The notes beneath the pieces were generated by a model. The model searched no databases and was not told where the DNA came from. It was given only the letters and a program-made list of their open reading frames with translations. This document shows, piece after piece, positions 25,079-33,790 of a stretch of 38,804 nucleotides of DNA (within the stretch, counting starts at the first letter, position 1; every line of letters starts with the position of its first letter). Origin of the DNA: Schlesneria paludicola DSM 18645 (GTDB lineage Bacteria > Planctomycetota > Planctomycetia > Planctomycetales > Planctomycetaceae). The position numbers were made by a program, and so were the translations under genes. The DNA lies in NCBI GenBank assembly GCA_945862235.1, contig CAMAYU010000035.1, positions 1-38,804 of the forward strand, given 5' to 3'.

Positions 25079-26887
25079 TCAAGTTGCGGCCAGCGCCGGC
25101 GCGGGAGCATTCGGACGTGAGCGACCGTCGTCGAACTTCACCAGCGCGAGCACCGCTTCGACCAGCATCGCCAGCGCGAGGACGACCAACAACGATGAGA
25201 TGCCCAACAAAATGTATTTGATCTGCTGGGGATTGGGCGTGGTTTGAATTTCGTTCAGCGTGCTGAAGATCATGCGGACCAAGGCCCAGGTACTCATCGT
25301 GTACATGAAGACGGTGGGGATGCCGGTGACGAACAGCACCCAGACCTGACGCCGGGTCCGCCACAGCCAAACTGTCACGCCGAGCAGCGTCAACGCGGCG
25401 AGCAATTGATTGCTGGCTCCGAACAACGCCCAGAAGACGCGCCAGAGTGGAACCGGCTTGCCGTCGGCTCCCGTCAGCGATTGAGTCACGAAGATCACCG
25501 GAACGCCTGCGGTAAGGAGCGTTCCCAGCCAGCGGCCCTTCGCGTCGTGCCAGCCCGTCAATTCCTGAATGATGTAGCGTCCGAGTCGTGTGCAAACATC
25601 AAGCGTGTCGTAAACGAACGTCGTGAACGCCATCAGCGCGAACGACACGGTCAACTGAGCCGACAGATTGAAGCTGCCCCAGCCGCAGCTTCGCACTGTC
25701 ACCGCGAACCGTTCCAGCAGTGAGCCGATCCCCTGCGCATAGACCAGATTGGGCTGCGGGTTCTTCAGCAGAACGGCATCCTTGGCGAGGATCATCACGC
25801 AGCTCAGCGACACGATCGCGACCATCGCTTCGAGCAGCATCGCTCCGTAGCCGATCAGCTTCGCGTCGGTCTCGTAACGTAACTGCTTTGAGGTCGTCCC
25901 CGATGCGATCAGTGAATGAAAGCCCGAACACGCTCCGCACGCGATCGTGATGAACAGCACCGGGAACAGAGTCTCACCCTTGGGTGTGGTCCAGCCGTTG
26001 AACGCGGGGTACTCGATGGTTGCCCCTCCAAACACGAGGCCCAAAGCGCCCGCACCGAGTGCGATATAGAGGAAGTAGCCGCCGAGATGGCCTCGCGGCT
26101 GGAGCAGCAACCACATCGGAACGACCGAAGCGACACAGCAATAACCGAGCAGCAGGACATCCCACGTCTTGTGAGCCAGCTTGTCGTCAGCCGTCGGGAT
26201 GAAAGTCTTCAACATGGCAGTCATATCCACGGGCAGGAACTGTCCCGCCCAGATCGACACGCCGATCAGCGGCAAGAAGATGACCGTCGCCCAACCGATG
26301 GAGAGCTTCGTGTATCGCATCGCCAGTCCCATGATGAGCGGCAGCGCGAGATACATCAGCGACGAGGAGGCGATCCCCGCTCCGGTCACATCCTGTCCGT
26401 TCTCCAGCTTCTGCACGCCGATGAACGACGCAGCGGTGATGTCGGTGAAGGCGACGATGATGTAGACCAACGCCAGCCAGACGAAGGTCAGGAACAGCAC
26501 GAACGCGCGATGACTCATGTGGTCGCGCACAACCTCAGCGATCGAACGGGCTTTGTGACGGATCGAGGCCACCAGCGCGGTGAAGTCGTGGACGCCGCCG
26601 ATCAGGATCGAACCGACCAGAATCCAGATCAGTGCTGGAAGCCAGCCGAACATCACTCCGGCGAGGATCGGACCCACAATCGGCCCGGCCGCCGCGATGG
26701 CGGAAAAGTGCTGACTCAACAATTCATTCGGAGCCAGCGGCGAGTAATCGACATCGTCGCGCAACTCAAACGCGGGCGTCTTGGCTTGAGGGTCGAGCTT
26801 CAACAGTCGAACCAGCAATGGCCCGTAGGTCCAGTACGCGACAGACAAAATCGCCGCCGACACCAAAACAATGGGGAGCATGCTCAT
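25079..26887 (-). CDS. cstA: Carbon starvation protein A, membrane transporter
   Basis: I choose the ATG at 26887 (MSMLPIVLVSAAIL; AGGA 9 bases upstream); an ATG two codons later is equally possible, while the upstream 47 codons of open frame are low-complexity. The 602-residue protein has many transmembrane helices and the CstA hallmarks: FELRDDVDYSPLAPNELLSQHFSAIAAAGPIVGPILAG, GGVHDFTAL, RHKARSIAEV, TIACGACSGFHSLIASGTTSKQL and FWALFGASNQLLAALTLL. CstA proteins take up peptides or pyruvate across the inner membrane, and are induced on carbon limitation in E. coli. A terminator follows. It appears to be a single-gene unit. Length is slightly shorter than E. coli CstA (about 700). Confidence 0.93.
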   Translation of the reverse strand: MSMLPIVLVSAAILSVAYWTYGPLLVRLLKLDPQAKTPAFELRDDVDYSPLAPNELLSQHFSAIAAAGPIVGPILAGVMFGWLPALIWILVGSILIGGVHDFTALVASIRHKARSIAEVVRDHMSHRAFVLFLTFVWLALVYIIVAFTDITAASFIGVQKLENGQDVTGAGIASSSLMYLALPLIMGLAMRYTKLSIGWATVIFLPLIGVSIWAGQFLPVDMTAMLKTFIPTADDKLAHKTWDVLLLGYCCVASVVPMWLLLQPRGHLGGYFLYIALGAGALGLVFGGATIEYPAFNGWTTPKGETLFPVLFITIACGACSGFHSLIASGTTSKQLRYETDAKLIGYGAMLLEAMVAIVSLSCVMILAKDAVLLKNPQPNLVYAQGIGSLLERFAVTVRSCGWGSFNLSAQLTVSFALMAFTTFVYDTLDVCTRLGRYIIQELTGWHDAKGRWLGTLLTAGVPVIFVTQSLTGADGKPVPLWRVFWALFGASNQLLAALTLLGVTVWLWRTRRQVWVLFVTGIPTVFMYTMSTWALVRMIFSTLNEIQTTPNPQQIKYILLGISSLLVVLALAMLVEAVLALVKFDDGRSRPNAPAPALAAT

Positions 26888-27008
26888 GAGGACGGTTCCT
26901 GGGCGGGGCCGTTGTGAAGACGAACGAGTTCGAGCAGAAGAGGCCGTATCGGCGGGCCGATTGTAGCCTTGCCGGAGAGACGACGAAACGGGGTGCACAC
27001 TCGCAACA

Positions 27009-27203
27009 CCAACCCGCAGCGTGAGCAAGGACGCGGTCGAAAAGCGAAAACCGCCAGCAAGGCGAGCCGCAAAAGGTGAGTAGACCGGTCACTCCGTGAC
27101 CGGAATCTTCGAGTCACGGAGTGACTCGCCTACTTTGGGGAACGACTTCTCCCGCAGCTCGCCGAAATGAAACAGCACCTCCTCGCTCACGCTGCGAGTT
27201 GGC
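27009..27203. repeat. Nested palindromes upstream of cstA
   Basis: The outer arms at 27009-27031 and 27181-27203 (23 bases, CCAACCCGCAGCGTGAGCAAGG type) pair with two mismatches. Inside, GTAGACCGGTCACTCCGTGAC (27081-27101) pairs imperfectly with GTCACGGAGTGACTCGCCTAC (27114-27134). It covers most of the 332-base gap between the TrmH-like stop and the cstA start. The cstA promoter must be here, but I cannot place it. Confidence 0.8.
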
Positions 27204-27219
27204 GCTGCGGGCGCTCGTC

Positions 27220-28047
27220 TCAACGAGCGCTCGTGTCCGACTTCGCGAAGTGATGCAGGAAGATGCCCGCCGCAATGGCGACGTTCAGCGAGTCTGTGCC
27301 ACCGTGCATGGGGATGGTCACTTCGCGATGACAAAGACTCCGCCAACGCGCATCGAGGCCATCCGCTTCGTTACCGAAGAGGAGACCGACACGATTGCCT
27401 CGCGCCGATAGAGACAGCGATTCGGCCGACTCATCCAACACAGTCGCGATCAGCTCGACTTGCCACTCGTCACGCAATCGTTTCACGTCGCGTTCGAGAT
27501 CGGACGACTCGATGATCGGTAGCCGTAAGGCCGTCCCCATCGAGACTCGCAGCACGCGGCGCGAGAACGGGTCGCAACAGCCATCTCGCGACAGTAACAA
27601 CGCGTCGATGCCGAAGGCCGCGCTGATGCGGATGATCGCACCGAGGTTCTCTGGATTGTCGCAGTTCGGACAGAGGGCCAGTGTCACCGGAGCGGGTGCC
27701 ACTTGTGGATTGAGCGGCGGTAGTGCTTCATCCAGCGATCGCGTTGGTTTTCGGTGACCGCACGCCAGCACACCCACATGAAAATTGAAGCCCGTGAGTT
27801 GCTCGCCAACCTGCTGCGGGATGACGTACAGCGGCACGTCGTCGGGAACTTGCCCAGCCCATTCGTCAGCGCGACGTTCGGCAACGAGAATCGACTCGAC
27901 TCGAAAGTCACTCGACAGCAACCGCTCAACCAGCTTGGTCCCCTCCGCGATGAACAGTTTTCCATCTCGCAAAAGATTGCTCGTCTTCAGATCGCGATAC
28001 ATCCGCACACGCGGGTCGTCGAGCGAGTCAATGGGTATGCGAGGCAT
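27220..28047 (-). CDS. TrmH/SpoU family RNA methyltransferase
   Basis: This 275-residue protein transfers methyl from S-adenosylmethionine to a ribose 2'-O of rRNA or tRNA. The N-terminal part (DDPRVRMYRDLKTSNLLRDG, FIAEGTKLVERLLSS) is the SpoU substrate-binding domain. The three knot motifs are present: NPENLGAIIRISAAFGIDAL, VGLLFGNEADGL, and VTIPMHGGTDSLNVAIAAGIFLH. The trefoil-knot residues Asn, Glu and Ser in these motifs are intact. Its target (23S rRNA or tRNA position) cannot be read from the sequence. It is cytoplasmic. A palindrome A copy lies upstream. Confidence 0.92.
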   Translation of the reverse strand: MPRIPIDSLDDPRVRMYRDLKTSNLLRDGKLFIAEGTKLVERLLSSDFRVESILVAERRADEWAGQVPDDVPLYVIPQQVGEQLTGFNFHVGVLACGHRKPTRSLDEALPPLNPQVAPAPVTLALCPNCDNPENLGAIIRISAAFGIDALLLSRDGCCDPFSRRVLRVSMGTALRLPIIESSDLERDVKRLRDEWQVELIATVLDESAESLSLSARGNRVGLLFGNEADGLDARWRSLCHREVTIPMHGGTDSLNVAIAAGIFLHHFAKSDTSAR

Positions 28048-28144
28048 GGCGGCAGGTTGTCCTGAATGTGCGGCGACTCCAGTGATGAAAGGCCAGCGGA
28101 AGGAGTTATCGTACCCGCGCTAACCGGACTTGAAACCAGCGACC

Positions 28145-28254
28145 CCACCGGGCTTGCCCCGGTGGCTCGCAGGGCTTTGCGCTACTCACTTCACTGATTC
28201 AGATGAACACAAATGAAGTGCAATGACCTGACTCCATCGGGGCAAGCCCGGCGG
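28145..28254. repeat. Dispersed palindrome A, copy 2
   Basis: CCACCGGGCTTGCCCCGGTGG with GCTCGCAGGGCTTTGCGCTAC (28145-28186) is matched by the opposite arm at 28218-28254 (GTGCAATGACC...GGGGCAAGCCCGGCGG). It resembles copies at 20304 and 36944. No gene is seen between 28048 and 28305. Confidence 0.9.
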
Positions 28255-28305
28255 AGTTCGCGAATTTGAGGACCAGAATCACAGCACCGCTGCGACAGGC
28301 CGAGA

Positions 28306-28752
28306 TCACTCACTGATTTCGGCCGGATCAAAGTGGATGAGCTTGCCGTCTCGGAAGAAGAGAACGACGGTGTGACCGGTTCGGTCCGGCCCCCACTGAT
28401 AGCCGACATCAGTCGTGTGGTAGTTGCCGCCGTTGGTCTTGTACTCACGGTCGTCGAACCGTCGCTCACCCGCTTCGCCCAGCACACTCGCCACTTCCGC
28501 AACCGACATTTCGTTGTGAATGCGGTGCGTGAGCAGCCACTTAAAAGCAGCGGGATCGCGCTCGGCAACAAACTTCTGTCGGAACTCGGCCTCTTGAGGC
28601 GAATCGTTCTGATGCTTCAGAAACGGCAACTTGTCGGCGAGGCTCTTCCGCTCGGGTGAACCACACCCCAGAGTGCCGATGGCGACAAATAGGACAAGAC
28701 CGAGCAGCGGCAACGTTTTGAGCGGAATTGAAGTTCTGAATGGAGTGGGCAT
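28306..28752 (-). CDS. Hypothetical lipoprotein, BamE/SmpA-like
   Basis: This 148-residue protein starts with a lipoprotein signal (LLGLVLFVAIGTLGCG; lipidated Cys at residue 30, lipobox LGCG). The mature part has a helix-turn segment (HNEMSVAEVASVLGEAGERRFDD), then strands ending in VVLFFRDGKLIHFDP. The order MSxxEVxxxLG followed by a strand with FxxGKL resembles SmpA/BamE-type folds, but similarity is too weak to assign function. It would sit on the outer or inner membrane. AAGGA lies 11 bases before the ATG. A single-gene unit upstream of the TrmH-like gene. Confidence 0.8.
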   Translation of the reverse strand: MPTPFRTSIPLKTLPLLGLVLFVAIGTLGCGSPERKSLADKLPFLKHQNDSPQEAEFRQKFVAERDPAAFKWLLTHRIHNEMSVAEVASVLGEAGERRFDDREYKTNGGNYHTTDVGYQWGPDRTGHTVVLFFRDGKLIHFDPAEISE

Positions 28753-28839
28753 GACGCGGACTTCCTTGGCCGAGTGATGCGGGCGATCGGCCGAGGTACT
28801 CGGTGATCGAATTGGTCATGACCAGCCTGTGAGTCAGCT

Positions 28840-29445
28840 TCACGTCGCAGTTGGTGGCATCGGCAGCTTTTCCAAAACGGCGTCGATCAAGCCGTACGAG
28901 CAAGCTTCTTCTGCGGACATGAAGTTGTCGCGATCGGTGTCGTTCTCGATCTTATCCAACGTCTGGCCCGTGTGCTTGAGCATCAGTTCGTTCATGCGAC
29001 GTTTGGTGCGCAGGACTTCCTTCGCGTGAATCTCCAACTCGACTGCCGTCCCCTGCATGCCGGCCAACGGTTGGTGAATCATGATGCGACTGTTCGGCAA
29101 CGCGAACCGCTTCCCCTTAGTGCCGGCGGTGAGCAGCATCGCACCCATGCTGGCGCATTGGCCCATGCAGTATGTCGCGACATCGCAAGTCACGAACTGC
29201 ATGGTGTCGTAGATCGCCATGCCGGACGTGATCGAGCCACCGGGGCTATTGATGTATAGCGAGATGTCCGTTTTGCCATCTTCAAACTGAAGATACAGCA
29301 ACTGGGCCACAATGCTGTTGGCGACATCATCGTTGATGGCACTTCCCAGCAGGATGATTCGGTCACGCAGCAGGCGGCTGTAGATGTCCATGGCCCGCTC
29401 TTCGCGGCCATTTTTTTCGATTACGAACGGAACGAGGGAAGTCAT
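28840..29445 (-). CDS. clpP: ATP-dependent Clp protease proteolytic subunit (second copy)
   Basis: I start at the ATG at 29445 ([20 protein letters not shown]), the usual ClpP N-terminus, giving 201 residues; the open frame continues 56 codons up. The catalytic triad is intact: Ser99 in CASMGA, His124 in IMIHQPLAG, Asp173 in DTDRDNF. ClpP forms a two-ring 14-mer barrel with ClpX or ClpC and degrades unfolded or tagged proteins in the cytoplasm. This copy has the classical features of housekeeping ClpP, including [13 protein letters not shown]. It lies 91 bases downstream of the first clpP on the same strand and is likely cotranscribed with it. Confidence 0.95.
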   Translation of the reverse strand: MTSLVPFVIEKNGREERAMDIYSRLLRDRIILLGSAINDDVANSIVAQLLYLQFEDGKTDISLYINSPGGSITSGMAIYDTMQFVTCDVATYCMGQCASMGAMLLTAGTKGKRFALPNSRIMIHQPLAGMQGTAVELEIHAKEVLRTKRRMNELMLKHTGQTLDKIENDTDRDNFMSAEEACSYGLIDAVLEKLPMPPTAT

Positions 29446-29536
29446 CGCAGGCTCGCTAATGTGGGCGGAGTGAAATTGAAAACCGAGTCGGCAGTCTTCG
29501 CGGAATGCCTTGATAAAGGCGAGACCGGAGGCTGGC

Positions 29537-30160
29537 TCACGGTGTCGGTTTGGCCTTGGCCGATTTGGAAAGAACCTCATCGACCAAGCCATATTCCTTG
29601 GCCTGCATCGCATTCAGATAACGATCCCGCCCGGTGTCCTTGGCGATCACTTCCACCGGCTGGCCGGTGTGCTCATGCAGGATCACGTTCAGAATGTCGC
29701 GCGTTTCGAGAATCTCTTTCGCTTGGATCTCAATGTCGGAAACCTGGCCACCGACCTCACCGTGCGGTTGATGAATCATCATCTTGGCGTGAGGCAGGAT
29801 GAACCGCTTTCCCTTAGTGCCACCGGCGACGAGAATCGCCCCGCCGCTGGCCGCCATCCCGACGCAGTACGTCGCGACACTGCACTGAATGAACTGCATG
29901 GTGTCGTAGATCGCCATCGTGGCGGTGACCGATCCACCGGGTGAATTGATGTAGAAATGAATGTCCTGGTGTTTGTTCTCCGACTGCAAATAAAGCAGCT
30001 TCATCACAATGACGTTGGCACTGGCGTCATGAATGGGACCGTCGAGAAAGACGATCCGATTTTCCAAGAGCAAATCGCCAATACCCATTTGGCGCTGTCG
30101 CGAATAATCGCGGGACGCATTGGCCTGAGGGCTAAACGAACGTGACATCGACTCCAGCAT
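29537..30160 (-). CDS. clpP: ATP-dependent Clp protease proteolytic subunit (first copy, diverged)
   Basis: I start at the ATG at 30160 (GAGG about 9 bases upstream), giving 207 residues; the frame is open 52 codons further up. The triad is intact: Ser105 in GMAASGGA, His130 in MIHQPHGE, Asp179 in DTGRDRY. It differs from the second copy in the N-terminus ([17 protein letters not shown]) and in [16 protein letters not shown]. The different N-terminal loop, which forms the axial pore, suggests a distinct or mixed ring. Planctomycetes often carry two ClpPs. A terminator separates it from trigger factor upstream. Confidence 0.94.
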   Translation of the reverse strand: MLESMSRSFSPQANASRDYSRQRQMGIGDLLLENRIVFLDGPIHDASANVIVMKLLYLQSENKHQDIHFYINSPGGSVTATMAIYDTMQFIQCSVATYCVGMAASGGAILVAGGTKGKRFILPHAKMMIHQPHGEVGGQVSDIEIQAKEILETRDILNVILHEHTGQPVEVIAKDTGRDRYLNAMQAKEYGLVDEVLSKSAKAKPTP

Positions 30161-30314
30161 TCGGAATCCCTCGATACAGTTGAACAAGACAATTCGGTAG
30201 GGTGGATTTGCCTGACTCGATGGTGATTGGGCATTCCACCCGCCAGCAAGTTGGCGGGGAAGAGTAGGCGCTAAGTCCATTCTCGACAAGCCCGATGAAT
30301 CACCTGAATCAGTC

Positions 30315-30345
30315 AAAAAAACAACCGGCTGGAGGCAGCCGGTTG
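30315..30345 (-). terminator. Rho-independent terminator of tig
   Basis: Read on the minus strand, CAACCGGCTG, loop CCTC, CAGCCGGTTG (30322-30345) is a perfect 10-bp stem followed at once by seven T (A-run at 30315-30321 on the plus strand). It lies 28 bases after the trigger factor stop and ahead of the clpP pair. Confidence 0.93.
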
Positions 30346-30373
30346 AAGGTTCATCATCAAATGAAAGTGTCGT

Positions 30374-31846
30374 TCAGGCCTTCTTACCATCGTCCTCATC
30401 GTTGGGATCAACCACGACCGACGACATCCCGCAGATCGACAGCGACAACGCCTGAACATCATCGCTATCGGTGGCGACCGGAGCGGCAACATCTTCAAAC
30501 TGAGCTGTCCTCAGAATGAGATCGACCGCTTTACGCTCGCGAATCTGTGCTTCGAGATTCTCGATCACACCACTCTTTTGCAGGCGAGCACGCACCTTTC
30601 GAGCACTCTCGCCGCGCTGTACGGCCATCATGTTAATCTCGGATTCGATGTCGATCGGCGTAACTTCGATGCTCTCTTTCGTGGCGATTCGATCGAGAAC
30701 GAAATGCTCCTTCAGAGCTTGCCGAGTCGAACTGATCGACTGCTGACGGAGTTCATTCTCTCGCGCCAGAATCTGCTGAGTCGTGTAGCCAGCCTGCTGC
30801 ATCTCCAGAACTTCGCGACGAAGGGCGTTCTCTGTTTGCTTGGTGACCAATGCCTCGGGCAGGTCCCAAGTCGCAGACTCCGTGATCTTCTCCAGCACTT
30901 GGCGACGGCAAGCCTGGCGTTGCTCGTAAGTGACTTGGCGTCGCAGCATCCCTTCAACTTCGTCTCGCAGCTCCGATTCATCTCCGTAGCCGATTCGCTC
31001 GAAGAACGCGGTGTTCTGTTCGGCCAACTGCTGTCGCTGAACCTTGCGAACGGTGATCGTCGCCGCGAGCTTTTCGCCACGCATCTCGATCTGTTCGGCC
31101 TCGTTTGAGATCACGACATCGAAGGTCTTCACAGTGCCAGCACTGCTACCCGACAGAAGCGTATCGAAGCCTGCGATCTCCGCGTCGCGGAACCGAATGG
31201 TGGGCGTGAGACGCAGGCTCACTGAGGAAATCCCACGATAGGGTTGGCCGTTTCGAGAGAAGTCGATGCTCGACTCAACAAAGTCGCCGGACTCGGCCGG
31301 GCCATCGTGATCGACCAGTGTCGCGTACTGGCCGACGAATTTCTTCAAGTACGCCGTTACGTCGTCGCCGGTCACTTCCCGGACGGGACGCTGAATCTTC
31401 AAGCCATCGTAGCTGGGGATCTCGAAGTCGGGACGTACTTCCACGTCAAACTCGTACTCGAAATCGCCCTCTTCGGGAATCTTCAAACTTTCAACATCGA
31501 AGTCAGGCTCATTGATCGGGTCGAGCGAGTTCTCTTCCGCGAGCTGCTCTAGGCTGAGCATGAGAACACGCTGCCGCACCGAATCAGCGATTTGATCGAC
31601 AAACCGCCGTCGAACGAGCTTCGCCGGAACCTTTCCCTTACGGAAACCGGGAACATCAGCCGTCTTCACGACCTCTTCCGTAGCCAGCCCCTCGAAATGA
31701 CTGATGTCATTTCGGGGAACTTTGACCCGCACATGTTTCCGACACGGTCCCACTGTCTGGATATCAACCTCCAAAGACAAGTGATACTTCTTTTCTTCGA
31801 CATCATCATCGGTCGCTTCCGCCACCAGAGCATCGGCCTGTGTCAC
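30374..31846 (-). CDS. tig: Trigger factor, ribosome-associated chaperone and peptidyl-prolyl isomerase
   Basis: The open frame starts at a TTG (31870), but GAGGA stands 7 bases before the GTG at 31846, which I prefer (490 residues). N-terminal ribosome-binding domain: LEVDIQTVGPCRKHVRVKVP, then PGFRKGKVPAKLVRRRFVDQI, the signature loop GFRxGKxP. Residues about 165-260 are a PPIase-type domain (DGPAESGDFVESSIDF). The helical C-terminal domain follows (QRQACRRQVLEKITESATWDLPEALV). It binds the ribosome exit tunnel and helps nascent chains to fold. It lies upstream of the two clpP genes on the same strand, the classical tig-clpP order, although a terminator intervenes. The last 30 residues are acidic. 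Confidence 0.93.
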   Translation of the reverse strand: MTQADALVAEATDDDVEEKKYHLSLEVDIQTVGPCRKHVRVKVPRNDISHFEGLATEEVVKTADVPGFRKGKVPAKLVRRRFVDQIADSVRQRVLMLSLEQLAEENSLDPINEPDFDVESLKIPEEGDFEYEFDVEVRPDFEIPSYDGLKIQRPVREVTGDDVTAYLKKFVGQYATLVDHDGPAESGDFVESSIDFSRNGQPYRGISSVSLRLTPTIRFRDAEIAGFDTLLSGSSAGTVKTFDVVISNEAEQIEMRGEKLAATITVRKVQRQQLAEQNTAFFERIGYGDESELRDEVEGMLRRQVTYEQRQACRRQVLEKITESATWDLPEALVTKQTENALRREVLEMQQAGYTTQQILARENELRQQSISSTRQALKEHFVLDRIATKESIEVTPIDIESEINMMAVQRGESARKVRARLQKSGVIENLEAQIRERKAVDLILRTAQFEDVAAPVATDSDDVQALSLSICGMSSVVVDPNDEDDGKKA

Positions 31847-32009
31847 AGTCACTTCCTCACGTAAATACAATCAGCCAGAAGCACACATCACGGCTCGCCC
31901 AGAGTCGAACTTGGGCAAAGAAAATTGCCGCCGATCAAAACTCGCGGCACGCGACTATCGACCGACCAGCGCGATCCAGAAACATCCAGCGATCGTGTTG
32001 GGGGGAAAG

Positions 32010-32081
32010 AGCGGGTGATGGGGTTCGAACCCACGACAACCACGTTGGCAACGTGGTACTCTACCACTGAGTTACACCCGC
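32010..32081 (-). tRNA. tRNA-Gly (anticodon GCC)
   Basis: Read on the minus strand, GCGGGTG (32081-32075) pairs with CACCCGC (32017-32011) as the acceptor stem. The anticodon arm is CCACG-TTGCCAA-CGTGG with anticodon GCC, and GTGGG-TTCGAAC-CCCAT forms the T-arm (GTTCGAA conserved). CCA is not encoded at the 3' end. It lies about 160 bases upstream of trigger factor on the same strand. Confidence 0.93.
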
Positions 32082-32222
32082 GTATCGCCGAAGCGATGGG
32101 CGGGGATTATGGCAGTTCATTTTGGTGCGTCAAGCGACCGGCACTCGATGGCCTGCAAGACTCATCAGTTTTCGCGATAGAGCCTCACTCATCGGCGCGA
32201 CCTGCTGAATCGCCAGTGCGTG

Positions 32223-33697
32223 GGGGATTTGTTGGAGATGGCCCCACAGGCATCAAGTTAATCTCCAAGTCATTAGGCTCGGTTCGCTTAGGAACTGGAA
32301 TGTGCTGGAGTTTTTGCGTTTGTTTTGTCGGGCGGTGGAGCAAACGATTCGGCAGAGGGTGTCGATGACGGTTTGGAGTTGCTCGGAACTGCCGAGGTTG
32401 GCCAGGAGTGGGCGGACGGCTTCGCTGGCTTTGCTGAGGCTGTGACGCGGATCGCCACAGGTGCTGGTCACGACCAGCCAATGTTGCACGAGGGCCGCGA
32501 TGAAGCGCGACCACATCCGGATCATTTGGCGAACGTTGGTCGAGCCGTTCAGCTCGCTCAACAGACGTTGCGACTTCCAGCGTTTGAACAGCAATTCGAT
32601 TTGCCAGCGGGCGCGATACAGCACGGCCATCTCGGTCGGGGTGAGCAGCTCTGGAGGGACGTTCGTCACCAGCAGCATCCAGTCGCACCACGCCAGCCGC
32701 GTTTGAGTCGGCTCTCGGCCGCGTTTGCGCAGGGACTCTTCACGCAGCTTTTGGCGACGGCGCTTGGCGATTTCGGGAGGGACTCGCCAAGCCACCAAGC
32801 GACACGGGACTTTCCGGCCGAGGCTCAACAAGATCGGCACATCGACGACCCGACCGGGCTGCGCCGCCAACCATGTCAGCAACGGCAGCTCCGAACCATC
32901 CTGATGAAACACCTGCGCGCCGAACTGCAATCGCGACAACTAATAGACGCCTGTTTGCGAGAAACGCTCGAAGACTTCCGTGTCGAAATAGCCGAGGTCG
33001 GCAATGTGCAACGAACCCGCCGGCAACGACGCCCGTTGACGAGGCGAGGCGTTGTCTGGACTGCGTCCTGCTTCCGGTTCGATGTGCCGCAAGGCTCCGC
33101 TGCGCAGGTCCAACTCCACTTGCAGCTTCAACGCCGAGGCCCCCGAATTGTAGCTGCCGCCGCAAGCACGGAACTGCTCCTGCTGACTGTCGGACAATGA
33201 GATCACACTGCTGTCGATCACGCGCACCTCGGTGAACTGCTCCAACAAGGGTGCCATCGCTTTGTCCGAAGCCACCACGCAACGCATCGCTCGCCGAGCC
33301 AAACTTTCCACGAACTTCTACAACAGCAATGTGAACCGATCCGCCACTCCCTGCGGCGTCACCTCGACGCCACATTGTGCCGTCACCTGAACCAACTGCT
33401 CATCCGAGGCTCTCGGATTCTGCAGGTACCCACACACCATCGTGCGGGCCAAGGTCCTCGCCGTGAACTTGTGAACTCTCCGAATCACACCCACCTCCGC
33501 CGCCGCCAACTCGGCCAAATCTCCTAACAATCCCTGCAATGCCACCACCACCTGCGTGACCTTACTCATCAGGAAGCTCCTTCTTCCAAACCGGCGATTC
33601 GTGACAGAACCGACGATGATTGAAGGACTTCCCGCCCCTTGCCTAGATCAATCGTTCCATAACTTGATGCCTATGGGGATTTGTTGGAGATGGCCCC
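32223..33697 (-). mobile_element. IS4-type insertion sequence with flanking 23-bp direct repeats
   Basis: The inverted ends CCCCACAGGCATCAAGTTA (32242-32260) and its reverse-complement partner TAACTTGATGCCTATGGGG (33660-33678) differ at one position. GGGGATTTGTTGG... (23 bases) stands at both sides, 32223-32245 and 33675-33697, overlapping the ends by four bases; the clean target duplication is then 15-19 bases. That is longer than usual for IS4 (8-12) but long duplications are known in related groups. It contains one transposase gene split by two stop codons. It sits between tRNA-Gly and the IS630-type element. Confidence 0.85.
32253..33569 (-). pseudogene. IS4-family transposase with two in-frame TAG codons
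   Basis: A single frame of 439 codons, a normal IS4 length, is broken only by TAG at 33318-33320 and TAG at 32940-32942. It starts MSKVTQVVVALQGLLGDLAE at 33569. The DDE residues are all visible: D in RVIDSSVISLSD, D in LHIADLGYFDTE, E in the signature YRARWQIELLFKRWK (Y, R, E and K at the expected spacing). No frameshift is seen, and the element still has matching inverted ends. It is probably inactive unless amber codons are read through. The end (LMTWRLT) reaches to about 11 bases from the left inverted end. Confidence 0.85.
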
Positions 33698-33790
33698 TCG
33701 CTCTACGAGTGTGGCTACCAAAAGCACGAGCGAGCGACGATGGAATTGTGGGGCATCGCCCCGATGTCCAATCGGCAATTACATCACTAG

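Noticed and set aside
25916..26917. A 333-codon plus-strand frame opposite cstA
   Set aside because: It is rich in Arg, His and Asp as antisense of a membrane protein usually is, and cstA is unmistakable on the other strand.
30315..30345. Terminator after tig as proof that tig and clpP are separate transcripts
   Set aside because: The hairpin is strong, but partial read-through is common, so I left the question open.
31870..31870. TTG at 31870 as the trigger factor start
   Set aside because: It has no site upstream; GAGGA lies at the right distance from the GTG at 31846.
32101..33790. A gene interrupted by the IS4-type element (joining 32101-32245 with 33698-33790)
   Set aside because: The rejoined sequence is open in a plus frame (ending NRQLHH) and in a minus frame, but neither has a start codon, a ribosome binding site or a recognisable motif.
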